From the NCBI GenBank assembly GCA_005885555.1, contig VAWN01000037.1:85712-130396 (forward strand): a stretch of DNA of 44,685 nt, in the 5' to 3' direction. Made by a program: the position numbers and the translations under genes. Of the stretch, positions 1-9,125 are shown in pieces. The notes below the pieces were generated by a model, which saw only the letters and a program-made list of their open reading frames with translations, searched no databases and was not told where the DNA came from. Within the stretch, counting starts at the first letter, position 1. Each line of letters starts with the position of its first letter. Source of the stretch: Actinomycetota bacterium. GTDB lineage: Bacteria; Actinomycetota; Actinomycetes; Mycobacteriales; Micromonosporaceae.

Positions 1-145
1 ACGCCCTGAACAGCCCGTCGCCCTGGTCGATCATCGCGACCAGTACCATGTCGTCGGCGGCATCGACGGCGTTGCATACCGCCGCACCCATCCGCCCCTG
101 GGCACCCAGCACGCCGACCCGGATCGGATCGTGTTCGTCAGTCAC
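1..145 (-). CDS. dapB: 4-hydroxy-tetrahydrodipicolinate reductase, N-terminus only
   Basis: First 48 codons of a gene that runs off the left edge of the window. Read on the minus strand from a GTG at 145, the protein begins MTDEHDPIRVGVLGAQGRMG. The GxxGxxG turn after a beta strand is the dinucleotide-binding loop of DapB, the NAD(P)H-dependent reductase of diaminopimelate/lysine synthesis in the cytoplasm. A GGGG run directly precedes the start. The location downstream of pnp and an M16 peptidase matches the usual actinobacterial order, which supports the call although only the Rossmann start is visible. The catalytic part lies outside the window. Confidence 0.8.
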   Translation of the reverse strand, partial: MTDEHDPIRVGVLGAQGRMGAAVCNAVDAADDMVLVAMIDQGDGLFRA

Positions 146-159
146 CCCGCTACAATATC

Positions 160-205
160 GGCGCTCGCCTCCGCTCGCGCAGGCCCCGCCGCTCCTCAGG
201 CGCCG
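160..205. repeat. Dispersed intergenic repeat, copy C
   Basis: This stretch upstream of dapB matches 20188-20231 almost throughout: GGCGCTCGC, TCCGCTCGCGC, GGCCCCG and TCAGGCGCCG occur in the same order, with two single-base indels and a few substitutions. Both copies lie between genes. Confidence 0.6.
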
Positions 206-232
206 CAGTCGGTGGTACGAGCGGTCGGCCAG

Positions 233-1498
233 TCAGACCGTGAAGTCGTGGTCGGCGAACGGGCCGATGACGGCGAGCGACATCGGCCCGGTGAGCAGCT
301 CGGCGGCCACCGCCCGGACCTGCTCGGTGGTCACCGCGTCGACCTTCGCCAGCAGCTCGTCGACGGTGAGCAGCTCGCCGTAGACCAGCTCGCCCTTGCC
401 CAGCCGGGTCATCCGGGAACCGGTGTCCTCCAGGCCGAGTACCAGCGCGCCCTTGGTCATCCCGCGGCCGCGGGCGACCTCGGCGTCGGTCAGCCCTTCG
501 GCCGCGACCAGGTCGAGCACCTCGTCGACCTTGCCCGGCGCGCAGCCCGCGTACACCGCGACCATGCCGGTACCGGCGTACTGCGACGTGTACGAGTACA
601 CCGAGTAGGCCAGCCCGCGCCGCTCCCGGATCTCCTGGAACAGCCGGCTGGACATGCCGCCGCCGAGGCAGTTGTTGAGTACCCCGAGCACGAACCGCCG
701 CTCGTCGAGCCGGCCGATGCCCGGTCCGCCGAGTACCAGGTGCGCCTGCTCGGTCTCCTTGTCCCGGACGATCACCTGCCCGCGCCGGGTGGCCACCCGA
801 CCGGACCGGCGCAGCGGTGCCGGGTCGGCCGCCGGCCCGTCCGCGAGCGGCGTGGCCCGGACCAGTTCGACCAGCTTGTCGTGGTCGAGGTTGCCGGCCG
901 CGGTCACGATCATGTTCGGCGGCGTGTACCGGCGCCGGTAGAACCCGTGGATCTGCTGCCGCCGCAGCGCCCCCACCGTCTGCGTGGTACCCGACACCAG
1001 CCGGCCCAGCGGGTGATCGCCGTAGATCGCGTGGGCCAGCAGGTCGTGTACCTCGTCGTCCGGCTCGTCGTCGTGCATGGCGATCTCTTCGAGGATCACC
1101 GCGCGCTCGGTCTCCACGTCCGCCTCGGCGAGTACCGACGACGTGATCAGGTCACCGAGGACGTCCACGACCAGCGGCAGGTCGGCGTCGAGTACCCGCG
1201 CGTAGTAGCACGTGTACTCCTTGCTGGTGAACGCGTTGGTCTCGCCGCCGACCGCCTCGATCTCCGCGGAGATGTCCAGCGCGCTGCGCCGCCGGGTGCC
1301 CTTGAACAGCAGGTGTTCCAGGAAGTGCGAGGCACCGCACAGGGCCGGTGTCTCGTCCCGCGAGCCGACCCCGACCCAGACGCCGACCGACACGCTGCGC
1401 ATCGCCGGTACCGGCTCGGTCAGGATGCGCAGGCCGTTGGGCAGGACGGTACGCCGTACCGCCCCGCCCAGCGTGTCCCCGTGAATGCTGGTGCTCAG
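233..1498 (-). CDS. M16-family zinc metallopeptidase (pitrilysin/PqqL-like)
   Basis: Zinc-dependent processing peptidase of the insulinase/pitrilysin family. The inverted zinc motif HFLEH (H58, E61, H62 in this numbering) is followed about 75 residues on by the ILEEI segment that carries the third ligand. A second, inactive M16 domain fills the C-terminal half. Length (421 aa) suits the single-chain bacterial type. The first ATG, at 1402, lies inside the conserved block ([20 protein letters not shown]) and would remove the first strand. The frame is open back to the pnp stop with no ATG, GTG or TTG. I therefore place the start at CTG 1498, which overlaps the pnp stop as CTGA. The start is inferred; the family call is firm. 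It sits in the usual pnp-M16-dapB run. Confidence 0.85.
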   Translation of the reverse strand: MSTSIHGDTLGGAVRRTVLPNGLRILTEPVPAMRSVSVGVWVGVGSRDETPALCGASHFLEHLLFKGTRRRSALDISAEIEAVGGETNAFTSKEYTCYYARVLDADLPLVVDVLGDLITSSVLAEADVETERAVILEEIAMHDDEPDDEVHDLLAHAIYGDHPLGRLVSGTTQTVGALRRQQIHGFYRRRYTPPNMIVTAAGNLDHDKLVELVRATPLADGPAADPAPLRRSGRVATRRGQVIVRDKETEQAHLVLGGPGIGRLDERRFVLGVLNNCLGGGMSSRLFQEIRERRGLAYSVYSYTSQYAGTGMVAVYAGCAPGKVDEVLDLVAAEGLTDAEVARGRGMTKGALVLGLEDTGSRMTRLGKGELVYGELLTVDELLAKVDAVTTEQVRAVAAELLTGPMSLAVIGPFADHDFTV

Positions 1499-3891
1499 CG
1501 CTGGCGCCGGCGACGCCGGCGTTGCTCGTCGCCCTCGCCGCCCTCGCCGCCGTCGCCGCCGTCGTCCTCGGCCGGCGTGTCACCCGCCGGGCCGCGGTCG
1601 GCGCCGCGCGCCGGTCCCCGGTCGCCGTGGCCGCGCTCGCCGCGGTCGCGCGGTCCCCGGTCGCTGCGGTCCCGGCCGGCGGGCCGGTCACTGCCGCTCT
1701 CCGGGGCCTCCTCGCCTTCCGGCCGTACCTTGTCCAGGTAGATCTTGCCGCGCTGGTCGATGTCGGCGATCTGCACCTCGACCTTGTCGCCGACGTTGAG
1801 GAAGTCCTCGACCTTCTCGACCCGCTTGCCGTTGCCCACCTTGGAGATGTGCAGCAGGCCGTCGCGGCCGGGCAGCAGCGAGATGAAGGCGCCGAACGCG
1901 GCGGTCTTCACGACGGTACCCAGGAACTTGTCGCCCACCTTCGGCATGGTCGGGTTGGCGATCGCGTTGATCCGCTCCACCGCGGCCTCGGCGGACGGCC
2001 CGTCGGTCGCGCCGACGTAGATCGTGCCGTCGTCCTCGATGGTGATCTCCGCGCCGGTCTCGTCCTGGATGGCGTTGATGGTCTGGCCCTTCGGCCCGAT
2101 CACCATGCCGATCTTGTCGACCGGGATGCGGATCGTGGTGACCCGCGGCGCGTACTGCGACATGCCGGCCGGCGAGGCGATCGCCTCGGCCATCACGCCG
2201 AGGATCGTCTGCCGGGCGTCGTGGGCCTGCTGCAACGCGCCGGCCAGGACGTCGGACGGGATGCCGTCCAGCTTCGTGTCCAGCTGCAGGGCCGTGACGA
2301 AGTCCTTGGTACCGGCGACCTTGAAGTCCATGTCGCCGTACGCGTCCTCGGCGCCGAGGATGTCGGTGAGCGTGACGTAGCTGGTCTTGCCGTCGACCTC
2401 GTCGGAGATCAGGCCCATCGCGATACCGGCGACCGGCGCCTTCAGCGGTACCCCGGCGGACAGCAGCGACATGGTGGACGCGCAGACCGAGCCCATCGAC
2501 GTCGAACCGTTGGAGCCGAGCGCCTCGGACACCTGCCGGATCGCGTACGGGAACTCCTCCCGGCCGGGCAGCACCGGCAGCAGCGCCCGCTCGGCGAGCG
2601 CACCGTGGCCGATCTCGCGGCGCTTGGGCGCGCCGACCCGGCCGGTCTCCCCGGTCGAGTACGGCGGGAAGTTGTAGTTGTGCATGTACCGCTTGGTCTT
2701 CTGCGGCGACAGCGTGTCCAGCGCCTGCTCCATGCGCAGCATGTTCAGCGTGGTGACCCCGAGGATCTGGGTCTCCCCGCGCTCGAACAGCGCCGACCCG
2801 TGTACCCGCGGCAGCACCAGTACCTCGGCGGTCAGCGGCCGGATGTCGCGCAGCCCGCGCCCGTCGATGCGGACCTGGTCACGCAGCACCCGCGCGCGTA
2901 CCTCCTTCTTGGTCACCGACCGGAACGCCGCGCTGAGCTCCTTCTCGCGGCCCTCGAAGTCGGCGGCCAGCCGCTCCTTGACGGCGTCCTTGATCCGGTC
3001 GAGCGCCTCTTCCCGCTCGGCCTTGCCAGCGATCCGCAGCGCCTCGCCGATGTCCTCGCGGGCGGCCGACTCGACGGCCTGGTACGCGTCGTCCTGGTAG
3101 TCCAGGAAGACCGGGTACTCCTCGACCGGCTTCGCGGCGATCGCGGCCAGCTCGGACTGGGCCCGGCACAGCTCGCGGATGGCCGGCTTGGCCGCCTCCA
3201 GGCCGCTGGCGACGACCTCCTCGGTCGGCGCGGTCGCCCCGCCGGCGATCAGTGCGATGGTCTGCTCGGTGGCCTCGGCCTCGACCATCATGATCGCGAC
3301 CTCGCCGTCGGGCAGGGTACGCCCGGCGATGACCATGTCGAAGGTGGCCCGCTCCAGTTCCTCGTGGGTCGGGAAGGCCACCCACTGGTCGTCGATGTAG
3401 GCCACCCGGGTGGCCCCGACCGGGCCGTTGAACGGCAGGCCGGACAGCTGGGTGGACAGCGACGCGGCGTTGATCGCGACCACGTCGTACGGATGTTGCG
3501 GATCCAGCGCCAGTACCGTCTCGACGACCTGGACCTCGTTGCGCAGCCCCTTGACGAAGGTGGGACGCAGCGGCCGGTCGATCAGGCGGCAGGTGAGGAC
3601 CGCGTCCTCGGTGGGCCGGCCTTCGCGGCGGAAGAACGAGCCGGGGATCCGGCCGGCGGAGTACATCCGCTCCTCGACGTCGACGGTCAACGGGAAGAAG
3701 TCGAACTGGTCCTTGGGCGTCTTGCTCGCCGTCGTGGCCGACAGCACGACGGTGTCGCCGAGTTGGGCGATCACGGAGCCCGCGGCCTGGCGGGCGAGCC
3801 GGCCGGTCGAGAACGTCACCAGGCGGGTGCCGAACCGGCCGTTGTCGATGGTCGCGGTGCTGTGCTGGGTGCCGAGAGTCTGCTCGGTCAT
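1495..3891 (-). CDS. pnp: Polyribonucleotide nucleotidyltransferase (PNPase / GpsI)
   Basis: Phosphorolytic 3'-5' exoribonuclease that can also add 3' tails; in actinomycetes it is also known as guanosine pentaphosphate synthetase I. The 798-aa protein has two RNase PH domains (roughly residues 15-145 and 340-545) joined by a helical linker, then a KH domain (about 590-645, with the GPKG loop in [10 protein letters not shown]) and an S1 domain (about 650-720). The last 75 residues are a charged Arg/Gly/Asp tail ending in a run of arginines, a feature of actinobacterial PNPases. ATG at 3891 begins [12 protein letters not shown]. It follows rpsO with a 216-nt spacer holding a strong hairpin, and its stop overlaps the start assigned to the M16 peptidase. 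Confidence 0.97.
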   Translation of the reverse strand: MTEQTLGTQHSTATIDNGRFGTRLVTFSTGRLARQAAGSVIAQLGDTVVLSATTASKTPKDQFDFFPLTVDVEERMYSAGRIPGSFFRREGRPTEDAVLTCRLIDRPLRPTFVKGLRNEVQVVETVLALDPQHPYDVVAINAASLSTQLSGLPFNGPVGATRVAYIDDQWVAFPTHEELERATFDMVIAGRTLPDGEVAIMMVEAEATEQTIALIAGGATAPTEEVVASGLEAAKPAIRELCRAQSELAAIAAKPVEEYPVFLDYQDDAYQAVESAAREDIGEALRIAGKAEREEALDRIKDAVKERLAADFEGREKELSAAFRSVTKKEVRARVLRDQVRIDGRGLRDIRPLTAEVLVLPRVHGSALFERGETQILGVTTLNMLRMEQALDTLSPQKTKRYMHNYNFPPYSTGETGRVGAPKRREIGHGALAERALLPVLPGREEFPYAIRQVSEALGSNGSTSMGSVCASTMSLLSAGVPLKAPVAGIAMGLISDEVDGKTSYVTLTDILGAEDAYGDMDFKVAGTKDFVTALQLDTKLDGIPSDVLAGALQQAHDARQTILGVMAEAIASPAGMSQYAPRVTTIRIPVDKIGMVIGPKGQTINAIQDETGAEITIEDDGTIYVGATDGPSAEAAVERINAIANPTMPKVGDKFLGTVVKTAAFGAFISLLPGRDGLLHISKVGNGKRVEKVEDFLNVGDKVEVQIADIDQRGKIYLDKVRPEGEEAPESGSDRPAGRDRSDRGPRDRGERGHGDRGPARGADRGPAGDTPAEDDGGDGGEGGEGDEQRRRRRRQR

Positions 3892-4070
3892 GGGTAAGTT
3901 GTGCTCCTTCGGTCGTGGGTACGACCTCGGGGAGCTTCCAGGCGGCCGGTCTTCGATCGAAGCCTGCGGGACCCGCGAAGGTTCCGAAGGCCACTACCGA
4001 GGACCGGTGCGCTCACGGCGGTGCCGGGCTCCCCTGTCGATGAGGTGCGGTACCCGTATGGGTTGTTGCG

Positions 4071-4100
4071 CGGAAGGGCGGCTCTTCGGCCGCCCTTCCG
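4071..4100 (-). promoter_or_regulatory. rpsO-pnp intergenic hairpin
   Basis: Perfect 12-bp stem (CGGAAGGGCGGC against its complement) with a 6-nt loop, starting 8 nt after the rpsO stop. No T-run follows on the minus strand. In Streptomyces the equivalent rpsO-pnp hairpin is known as an RNase III target; here the role (processing site or partial terminator) is inferred from position. Confidence 0.7.
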
Positions 4101-4107
4101 GGTCGTG

Positions 4108-4377
4108 CTACCGGCGCAAGCCGAGTCGCTCGATGAGCGAACGGTAGCGCTGGATGTCGTTGGTGCGCAGGTAGTTGAGCAGGCGACGGCGACGGCCGTT
4201 CATCACCAGCAGACCGCGCCGACTGTGGTGGTCGTGGCTGTGGGTCTTGAGGTGCTCGGTCAGGTCGGCGATCCGCCTGGTCAGGACCGCGACCTGGACC
4301 TCCGGGGAACCGGTGTCGCCTTCGTGGGTCGCGTACTCCTGCATGATCTTGGTCTTGAGCTCTGCTTCGAGCGCCAT
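4108..4377 (-). CDS. rpsO: 30S ribosomal protein S15
   Basis: Primary 16S rRNA-binding protein of the 30S platform. The 89-residue product has the family signatures [15 protein letters not shown] and [18 protein letters not shown] and ends [11 protein letters not shown], the standard S15 length. ATG 4377 is chosen over an upstream in-frame start because it gives the normal N-terminus [16 protein letters not shown] and has a GGGAG Shine-Dalgarno just before it. It is followed by pnp in the same direction, the classical rpsO-pnp arrangement. Confidence 0.97.
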   Translation of the reverse strand: MALEAELKTKIMQEYATHEGDTGSPEVQVAVLTRRIADLTEHLKTHSHDHHSRRGLLVMNGRRRRLLNYLRTNDIQRYRSLIERLGLRR

Positions 4378-4526
4378 GCTCTCCCTATCTCGGGTGGTGT
4401 AGGAGCCCCGCACCCGCGGCGTCGGGCAGGCACGCGGAGCCTGTACCCGTAACCCGGGTACGACGCAAGGCTACCAGCCGATGCCGGCCGACCCGGCACG
4501 GGGCACGCGAACACCGCGGACCGTGC

Positions 4527-5450
4527 TCAGCTGAGCACCGCCCGCGTGTCGATCACGTCCTGGGCGATCTGCGCGACCAGCGGCGCCAACCCCTGGTAGG
4601 TGCGCATCTCGCGGAGCCGCGCGCCGAAGTCCAGCGCCAGCCGCTCGCCGTACAGGTCGCCGTCGAAGTCGAGCACGTACGCCTCGACCCGGCGCTCGCG
4701 TCCGGAGAACGTCGGGTTGGTACCGATCGACACCGCCGCCATGTGCCGCTGCGAGCGGCGTACCAGCCAGGCGGCGTACACCCCGTCGGCGGGGATCGCG
4801 GTGTACCGGCCGCACAGCAGGTTGGCGGTGGGGTACCCCAGCTCGCGGCCGCGCCCGTCGCCGCGGATCACCACGCCCTCGACCCGGTGCGCCCGGCCCA
4901 GCGCGGCGGCCGCCGCGGCGACGTCACCGGCGTCGACGCAGGCCCGGATGTAGGTCGAGGAGAAGACCGTGCCGTCGGCCGCGATCAGCGGGGTGTCCTC
5001 GACGCCGAAGCCGAACGTGCGGCCGAGCCGGGTCAGCAGCGCCTCGTCACCGGCGGCCTTGTGCCCGAACCGGAAGTTCTCCCCGACCACGACCAGCGCG
5101 GCGTGCAGGTGCTCGACGAGCACGTCGTGCACGAACTGCTCCGCGGACAGCCGGGAGAACTCCGGCGTGAACGGGATCACGCACAGCACGTCGGCACCCA
5201 GCGCCTCGATCAGCTCGGCCTTGCGGGCCGGCTCGGTGAGTACCGCCGGGTGCGAACCGGGCCGCACGACCTCGGCCGGGTGCGGGTCGAAGGTCACCAC
5301 GACCGACTGCACGCCGAGGTCGCGGGCGCGCTTGACGGTATGCCCGATGATCTCCTGGTGCCCGCGGTGCACCCCGTCGAAGACGCCGATCGTGATCGCG
5401 GAGCGCCCCCAGCCGCTCGGTGCCGCGTCGTACCCCCGCCAGCGCTGCAT
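4527..5450 (-). CDS. ribF: Bifunctional riboflavin kinase / FAD synthetase
   Basis: Makes FMN from riboflavin plus ATP and then adenylylates FMN to FAD. The N-terminal nucleotidyltransferase domain shows the HxGH-type loop in GVFDGVHRGHQ (residues 22-32) and the FSSTYIR segment near 165. The C-terminal kinase domain (about 185-307) carries the GYPTAN motif. 307 aa is the usual length of the two-domain enzyme. ATG 5450 lies a few bases from the stop of the upstream amidase gene, so the two are probably co-transcribed. The 149-nt gap to rpsO holds only a short GC-rich hairpin (about 4480-4497). Confidence 0.95.
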   Translation of the reverse strand: MQRWRGYDAAPSGWGRSAITIGVFDGVHRGHQEIIGHTVKRARDLGVQSVVVTFDPHPAEVVRPGSHPAVLTEPARKAELIEALGADVLCVIPFTPEFSRLSAEQFVHDVLVEHLHAALVVVGENFRFGHKAAGDEALLTRLGRTFGFGVEDTPLIAADGTVFSSTYIRACVDAGDVAAAAAALGRAHRVEGVVIRGDGRGRELGYPTANLLCGRYTAIPADGVYAAWLVRRSQRHMAAVSIGTNPTFSGRERRVEAYVLDFDGDLYGERLALDFGARLREMRTYQGLAPLVAQIAQDVIDTRAVLS

Positions 5451-5456
5451 GCCGCC

Positions 5457-6347
5457 TCAGCCCTCGGTGGCCAGGAACGCGGCCAGGCCGCCGGCGAGTC
5501 CTTCGGCGACCTTCTGCCGGCCGGTGGTGCTGCTCATGAACGCGGCGTCGCCGGCGTTGCGCATGTTGCCGCACTCGACGAGGACCTTGGGTACGACGGA
5601 GAGGTTCAGGCCGGCCATGTCGGCGCGCGGGTTGATCCCGTCGGTGCCGATGTAGGTCGAGGTCGGGATGCCGGTGCGGGTCCGGTAGCTGTCCCGTACC
5701 TTCAACGCGAGCTGGTGCGACAGCCCGATGATCGCGTCCGACGGCGCGCCCACCTTCTTCGGCTCCATCACGTGGAAGCCGTGGCCGCCGGCCGGGGCGC
5801 CGTCGCCGTGGATCGAGACGGCGACGTCGGCGTGGGCGTCGTTGCCGATGGCGGCCCGCTTGTCGACGCACGGCCCGACGCCGGTGTTGTCGGTGCGGGT
5901 CATGACGACCTTGGCACCGGCCGCCTTGAGCAGGGCCTGCAGGCGCAGCGCGACGTCGAAGGTGAACGCGGCCTCCTGGTACCCGCTGTTCGTCTCGGTA
6001 CCGGTCGTGTCGCAGGCCTTCATGCCGGTGCCCATCGGCACCAGCTTGTTGATGATCTCCGGATGGGCGCCGTTGCCGCCGTCGTGGCCGGGATCGATGA
6101 CGATCGTCTTGCCGGACACCGCGTGCAGGTCCAGCGGGCCGGTCACCGGCACCGCAGGGGCGGCGCTGGCCGGGCCGCCCGACGGGGACGCCGCGGAGGG
6201 CGCTGCGCTGCCCGGGCCGGCAGCCGCCGGGGTACCGGGATCCGCCCAGTGCGCCGCGACCGCGGTTCCCGGACCGCAGCCCGCGAGCAGAGCCAGGCCG
6301 GCGATGGCGAGGAACATACGGCGCAGGCGGGCAGGCACGCGGCTCAT
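5457..6347 (-). CDS. N-acetylmuramoyl-L-alanine amidase, lipoprotein (Amidase_3)
   Basis: Zinc amidase predicted to cut the bond between muramic acid and the stem peptide of peptidoglycan, anchored outside the membrane. ATG 6347 gives a lipoprotein signal (MSRVPARLRRMFLAIAGLAL, then the lipobox LAGC), followed by an Ala/Pro/Ser-rich linker to about residue 70. The catalytic domain shows the zinc ligands in IDPGHDGG, the Glu in YQEAAFTFDVALRL and the His in VSIHGDG, with the catalytic Glu in LVECGNMRN. An in-frame extension to 6521 lies inside truB and would bury the signal peptide. The gene starts 4 nt after the truB stop, so translation is probably coupled. The mycobacterial Ami1 type is the closest I know. 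Confidence 0.9.
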   Translation of the reverse strand: MSRVPARLRRMFLAIAGLALLAGCGPGTAVAAHWADPGTPAAAGPGSAAPSAASPSGGPASAAPAVPVTGPLDLHAVSGKTIVIDPGHDGGNGAHPEIINKLVPMGTGMKACDTTGTETNSGYQEAAFTFDVALRLQALLKAAGAKVVMTRTDNTGVGPCVDKRAAIGNDAHADVAVSIHGDGAPAGGHGFHVMEPKKVGAPSDAIIGLSHQLALKVRDSYRTRTGIPTSTYIGTDGINPRADMAGLNLSVVPKVLVECGNMRNAGDAAFMSSTTGRQKVAEGLAGGLAAFLATEG

Positions 6348-6351
6348 GCTA

Positions 6352-7281
6352 CTAACTGGCCGGTGCGAGCACGACCTGTGCCCGCGCGCGGCCGTCGCGT
6401 TCGGCCACGATCGCCAGTACCCGTCCGGCCGGGTCGAACACCGCGTACGGTGCGGCGATACCCACCGGAGGCAGCGGTCCGCCGTGGGCGAGTACCCGCG
6501 CCTCGTCGGCGGTCGCCTCACGCCGGGCGAAGAACCGGGCGGCCGCCTCGTTCAACGGCAGCGTCACCGGGTCGTCGCGGGTGGCCAGCTCGTCCAGCGT
6601 CACGGCCTCGTCCAGCCCGAAGCCTACGGGCATTCCGGCCCGCGCAGCTTCGCCCGGCGGCCCGGAACACCCGCCCACGAAGGTCCGGCGCAGCGCGGTC
6701 AGGTGCCCGCCGACGCCCAGGGCCGCGCCGAGATCCCGGGCCAGCGCCCGCACATAGGTACCCGACGAGCAGTCCACCGCCACGTCAAGGTCCACCAGGT
6801 CCGCCGAGCGGCGCACCGCCAGCAGGTCGAGGCGGGACACGGTGACCTGACGGGCGGCGAGGGCCACGTCCTGCCCGGCGCGTACCCGGGCGTAGGCGCG
6901 CTGCCCGCCGACCTTGATCGCGCTCACCGCACTCGGTACCTGGGTGATGTCGCCGGTCAGGTCGACCAACCCGGCCCGGATCGCCGCGTCGGTCACGTGC
7001 CCGGCCGGCACCGCGGCAACCACGGAACCCTCGGCGTCGTCGGTCACCGTCGACTGCCCGAGCCGGATCGTCGCCCGGTACCCCTTCTCCGCGCCGATCA
7101 CATACGTCAGCAGTCGGGTCGCCCGGCCGACGCCGACCACGAGTACCCCGGTCGCCATCGGGTCGAGCGTGCCACCGTGCCCGACCCGCCGGGTCTTCGC
7201 CAGTCGCCGTACCCGCGCCACCACGTCGTGCGAGGTGATCCCGGCAGGCTTGTCGACGACGATCAGTCCGGTCGGCTCCAC
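6352..7281 (-). CDS. truB: tRNA pseudouridine(55) synthase
   Basis: Isomerises U55 in the T-loop of tRNAs. The N-terminus MEPTGLIVVDKPAGITSHDV is typical, and the catalytic Asp is in GHGGTLDPMATGVL (about residues 35-48). Later family motifs include GYRATIRLGQ and the CSSGTYVRALARDLG segment near 195. The C-terminus has a short PUA-like extension. 309 aa is a normal length. In many bacteria truB follows rbfA and precedes ribF; here a MATE gene and others stand between rbfA and truB, and an amidase gene between truB and ribF. Confidence 0.95.
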   Translation of the reverse strand: MEPTGLIVVDKPAGITSHDVVARVRRLAKTRRVGHGGTLDPMATGVLVVGVGRATRLLTYVIGAEKGYRATIRLGQSTVTDDAEGSVVAAVPAGHVTDAAIRAGLVDLTGDITQVPSAVSAIKVGGQRAYARVRAGQDVALAARQVTVSRLDLLAVRRSADLVDLDVAVDCSSGTYVRALARDLGAALGVGGHLTALRRTFVGGCSGPPGEAARAGMPVGFGLDEAVTLDELATRDDPVTLPLNEAAARFFARREATADEARVLAHGGPLPPVGIAAPYAVFDPAGRVLAIVAERDGRARAQVVLAPAS

Positions 7282-7301
7282 GCCCCAACACTAGATGCCT
7301 T

Positions 7302-7316
7302 GGCGGCTCAGCCGCC
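7302..7316 (-). terminator. Short hairpin after the MATE gene
   Basis: GGCGGCT-C-AGCCGCC, a 15-nt palindrome in the gap between the MATE stop and truB. No T-run follows. It could end MATE transcription or belong to the adjoining repeat. Confidence 0.4.
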
Positions 7317-7356
7317 TGCCCGTGGTCGGGCGCCACGGCGCGGAAGCTGAGCCGCT
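7311..7356. repeat. Dispersed intergenic repeat, copy A
   Basis: Contains GCCGCCTGCCCG, a 13-nt insert, and GGCGCGGAAGCTGAGCC. The same two blocks occur in the same order, but inverted and with a 1-nt spacer, at 10998-11031. The right end touches the MATE stop codon. Confidence 0.6.
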
Positions 7357-8599
7357 AGGGCGCGCCGACGACGGCCCACCGTCCGGTACCGGTCCGGGCC
7401 AGCATCGCGACGAGCCGGATTAGCACGAACAGCGCCAGCCCGGCCCAGATCCCGCCCAGGCCCAGACGCAGTCCGTAGGCGAGCCAGATGGCCGGCAGAA
7501 ACCCGCCGAGCGCCGCCCCGATCGTCAGGTCGCGCAGGAACCGCAGGTCGCCGGCGCCGATCAGCACACCGTCGAGCGCGAACACGACACCGGCGGCCGG
7601 TTGCATGCCGGCGAACCAGGGCCAGGCGCGCATCGCCTGCCGGTACACTTCGGGGTCGCCGGTGAACAGCCGCGGCAGTACCCCCGCTCCGGCCAGAATG
7701 ACCACCGCGAACGCCGCGCCGCACAGCAGGCCGACCCGCGCGATGCGCCGGGCCAGCGCCCGCGCGGCGGTCGCGTCGGCAGCGCCGAGCGCCGCGCCGA
7801 CCAGCGACTGCGCCGCGATCGCCACCGCGTCCAGCACCAGCGCGCAGAAACTCCACAGCTGGAAGGCGATCTGGTGGGCGCCCAGCGCCGCCCCGCCGAA
7901 CCGGCCGGCTACCGCGGTCGCGGACAGGAAGCACGCCTGGAACGCCGCGCCGCGCAACACCAGGTCGCGGCCCACGACGAGCTGCGCGCGGAGCAGCCGC
8001 GGGTGCGGGCGCAGCGGTACCCGCTCGGCGACGAGCGCCCGCACGAACAGCGCGCCGGACAAGGTCTGCGCGATCGCGTTGGCGACCGCGGAACCCGACA
8101 GGCCCAGGCCCGCGCCGTAGACCAGCAGCGGGCAGAGTCCCGCGGACAGGAGGTTGGCGCCGAGGATGTAGCGCGGCGGGCGGCGGGTGTCCTGCACGCC
8201 GCGCAGCCAGCCGTTGCCGGCCGTGGCGAGCAGGAGGCCGGGGATGCCCAGGGCCGCGATCCGCAGCCAGGCCGCCGCCGGTCCGGCAACTTCCGAAGAC
8301 CCGGCGAGGGTACCGGCGATGGGCCCCGCCAGCACCTCGATGCTCATCAGCATCAGAGCGGCCAGGGCGAGCGCCAGCCAGGACGCCTGTACCCCTTCGG
8401 CGACCGCGTCAGCACGCGACCCGGCTCCGTAGTGCCGGGCGGCCCGGCCGGTCGTGCCGTACGCGATGACGATGCCGAACCAGGCGGCCAGCCCGAGTAC
8501 CACACCGCCGACGGCGAGGGCGGCGAGCGGTACCCGCCCGAGGTGCCCGACGACGGCCGTGTCGACGAGCACGTACAGCGGCTCGGCGGCGAGCACCAC
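7355..8599 (-). CDS. MATE-family multidrug/toxin efflux transporter
   Basis: Polytopic inner-membrane antiporter of the MATE/DinF type with about 12 hydrophobic segments in two similar halves. Signatures include AEPLYVLVDTAVVGHLGRVP at the N-terminus, GWLRGVQDTRRP near 130, and FGGAALGAHQIAFQLWSFC beginning the second half. 414 aa from GTG 8599 is slightly short. That start cuts into helix 1: the frame remains open upstream and encodes RQVARLALPALV, typical of MATE N-termini, but has no ATG, GTG or TTG. CTG at 8635, preceded by GGGGCAGGA, is the best natural start (426 aa). I give the canonical start here. Substrate cannot be read from sequence. Confidence 0.9.
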   Translation of the reverse strand: MVLAAEPLYVLVDTAVVGHLGRVPLAALAVGGVVLGLAAWFGIVIAYGTTGRAARHYGAGSRADAVAEGVQASWLALALAALMLMSIEVLAGPIAGTLAGSSEVAGPAAAWLRIAALGIPGLLLATAGNGWLRGVQDTRRPPRYILGANLLSAGLCPLLVYGAGLGLSGSAVANAIAQTLSGALFVRALVAERVPLRPHPRLLRAQLVVGRDLVLRGAAFQACFLSATAVAGRFGGAALGAHQIAFQLWSFCALVLDAVAIAAQSLVGAALGAADATAARALARRIARVGLLCGAAFAVVILAGAGVLPRLFTGDPEVYRQAMRAWPWFAGMQPAAGVVFALDGVLIGAGDLRFLRDLTIGAALGGFLPAIWLAYGLRLGLGGIWAGLALFVLIRLVAMLARTGTGRWAVVGAP

Positions 8600-8682
8600 C
8601 AGAGCCGGTAGCGCCAGCCGGGCGACCTGGCGCAGTCCTGCCCCGTCCGCTCGCTCTCTCAGCGGTGCCGAGCTTGCGGTAT

Positions 8683-8775
8683 CTACTGGCGGGTGTCCAT
8701 CGAGGTCTGCAGTGCCCGGCGGGCCTGCTCGCGCTCGTCGTCAGCTGGTTCCGGCTTGGGCTTGGAGGTCGGCAT
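8683..8775 (-). CDS. Possible small acidic protein (30 aa)
   Basis: ATG 8775 is preceded by a good Shine-Dalgarno (GGAAGGA, 7-nt spacing) and encodes MPTSKPKPEPADDEREQARR plus ten more residues. The peptide is hydrophilic with a charged helix and no signal peptide. Codons are strongly GC3-biased only from this ATG onward. The same frame is open back to a GTG at 8931 that has its own GGGAG site (82 aa), but that extension is Pro/Ser/Thr-rich with poor codon use. It lies just upstream of the MATE gene on the same strand. I do not recognise it. Confidence 0.4.
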   Translation of the reverse strand: MPTSKPKPEPADDEREQARRALQTSMDTRQ

Positions 8776-8957
8776 TTCCGCGTCCTTCCAGGATCGGTTG
8801 CTACTACTCGGGAACGGTGTCGCAGGCCGTCCGGGGTGGCCGGAAACGGTGGCCGGCGACAGCGTCGGTCCGGGTCGGTAGACCCTGGCGATGGCTGCGC
8901 TGGGTGGTGCCGTGGTGGTTTGCACGATCACGCACTCCCTGCTCGGTCCTCGGCGAC

Positions 8958-8971
8958 CGCCCGATCGGGCG
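8958..8971. promoter_or_regulatory. 14-bp perfect palindrome
   Basis: CGCCCGATCGGGCG, about 27 nt upstream of the longer possible start (8931) of the small ORF. It could be an operator; nothing else supports that. Confidence 0.25.
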
Positions 8972-8979
8972 ACAAGCCT

Positions 8980-9013
8980 GGCCAGCGGCGCTCCCCGCGG
9001 CGGGGAGCTGGCC
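8980..9013 (-). terminator. Hairpin downstream of nrnA
   Basis: GGCCA plus GCTCCCC pair with GGGGAGC plus TGGCC: a 12-bp stem with a 5-nt bulge and 5-nt loop, 113 nt after the nrnA stop. There is no clear T-tract. It is a candidate end for the rbfA-nrnA transcript. Confidence 0.5.
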
Positions 9014-9125
9014 TAGGAGCAGATCCCGCCGCGGCGGCGAAGGATGAGTACGGCGCGCATGACACGCCTAATCTATCGTTCAGGTCTCACATGATGTGCG
9101 GACTTCCCGCATCCTGGAACGGTCG

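Noticed and set aside
131-1741. 536-codon plus-strand ORF opposite the M16 gene
   Set aside because: It is antisense to a well-conserved protein and has the Arg/Pro/Gly-rich makeup of a GC-rich shadow frame.
1348-3897. 849-codon plus-strand ORF opposite pnp
   Set aside because: Shadow of pnp on the other strand; no recognisable domain.
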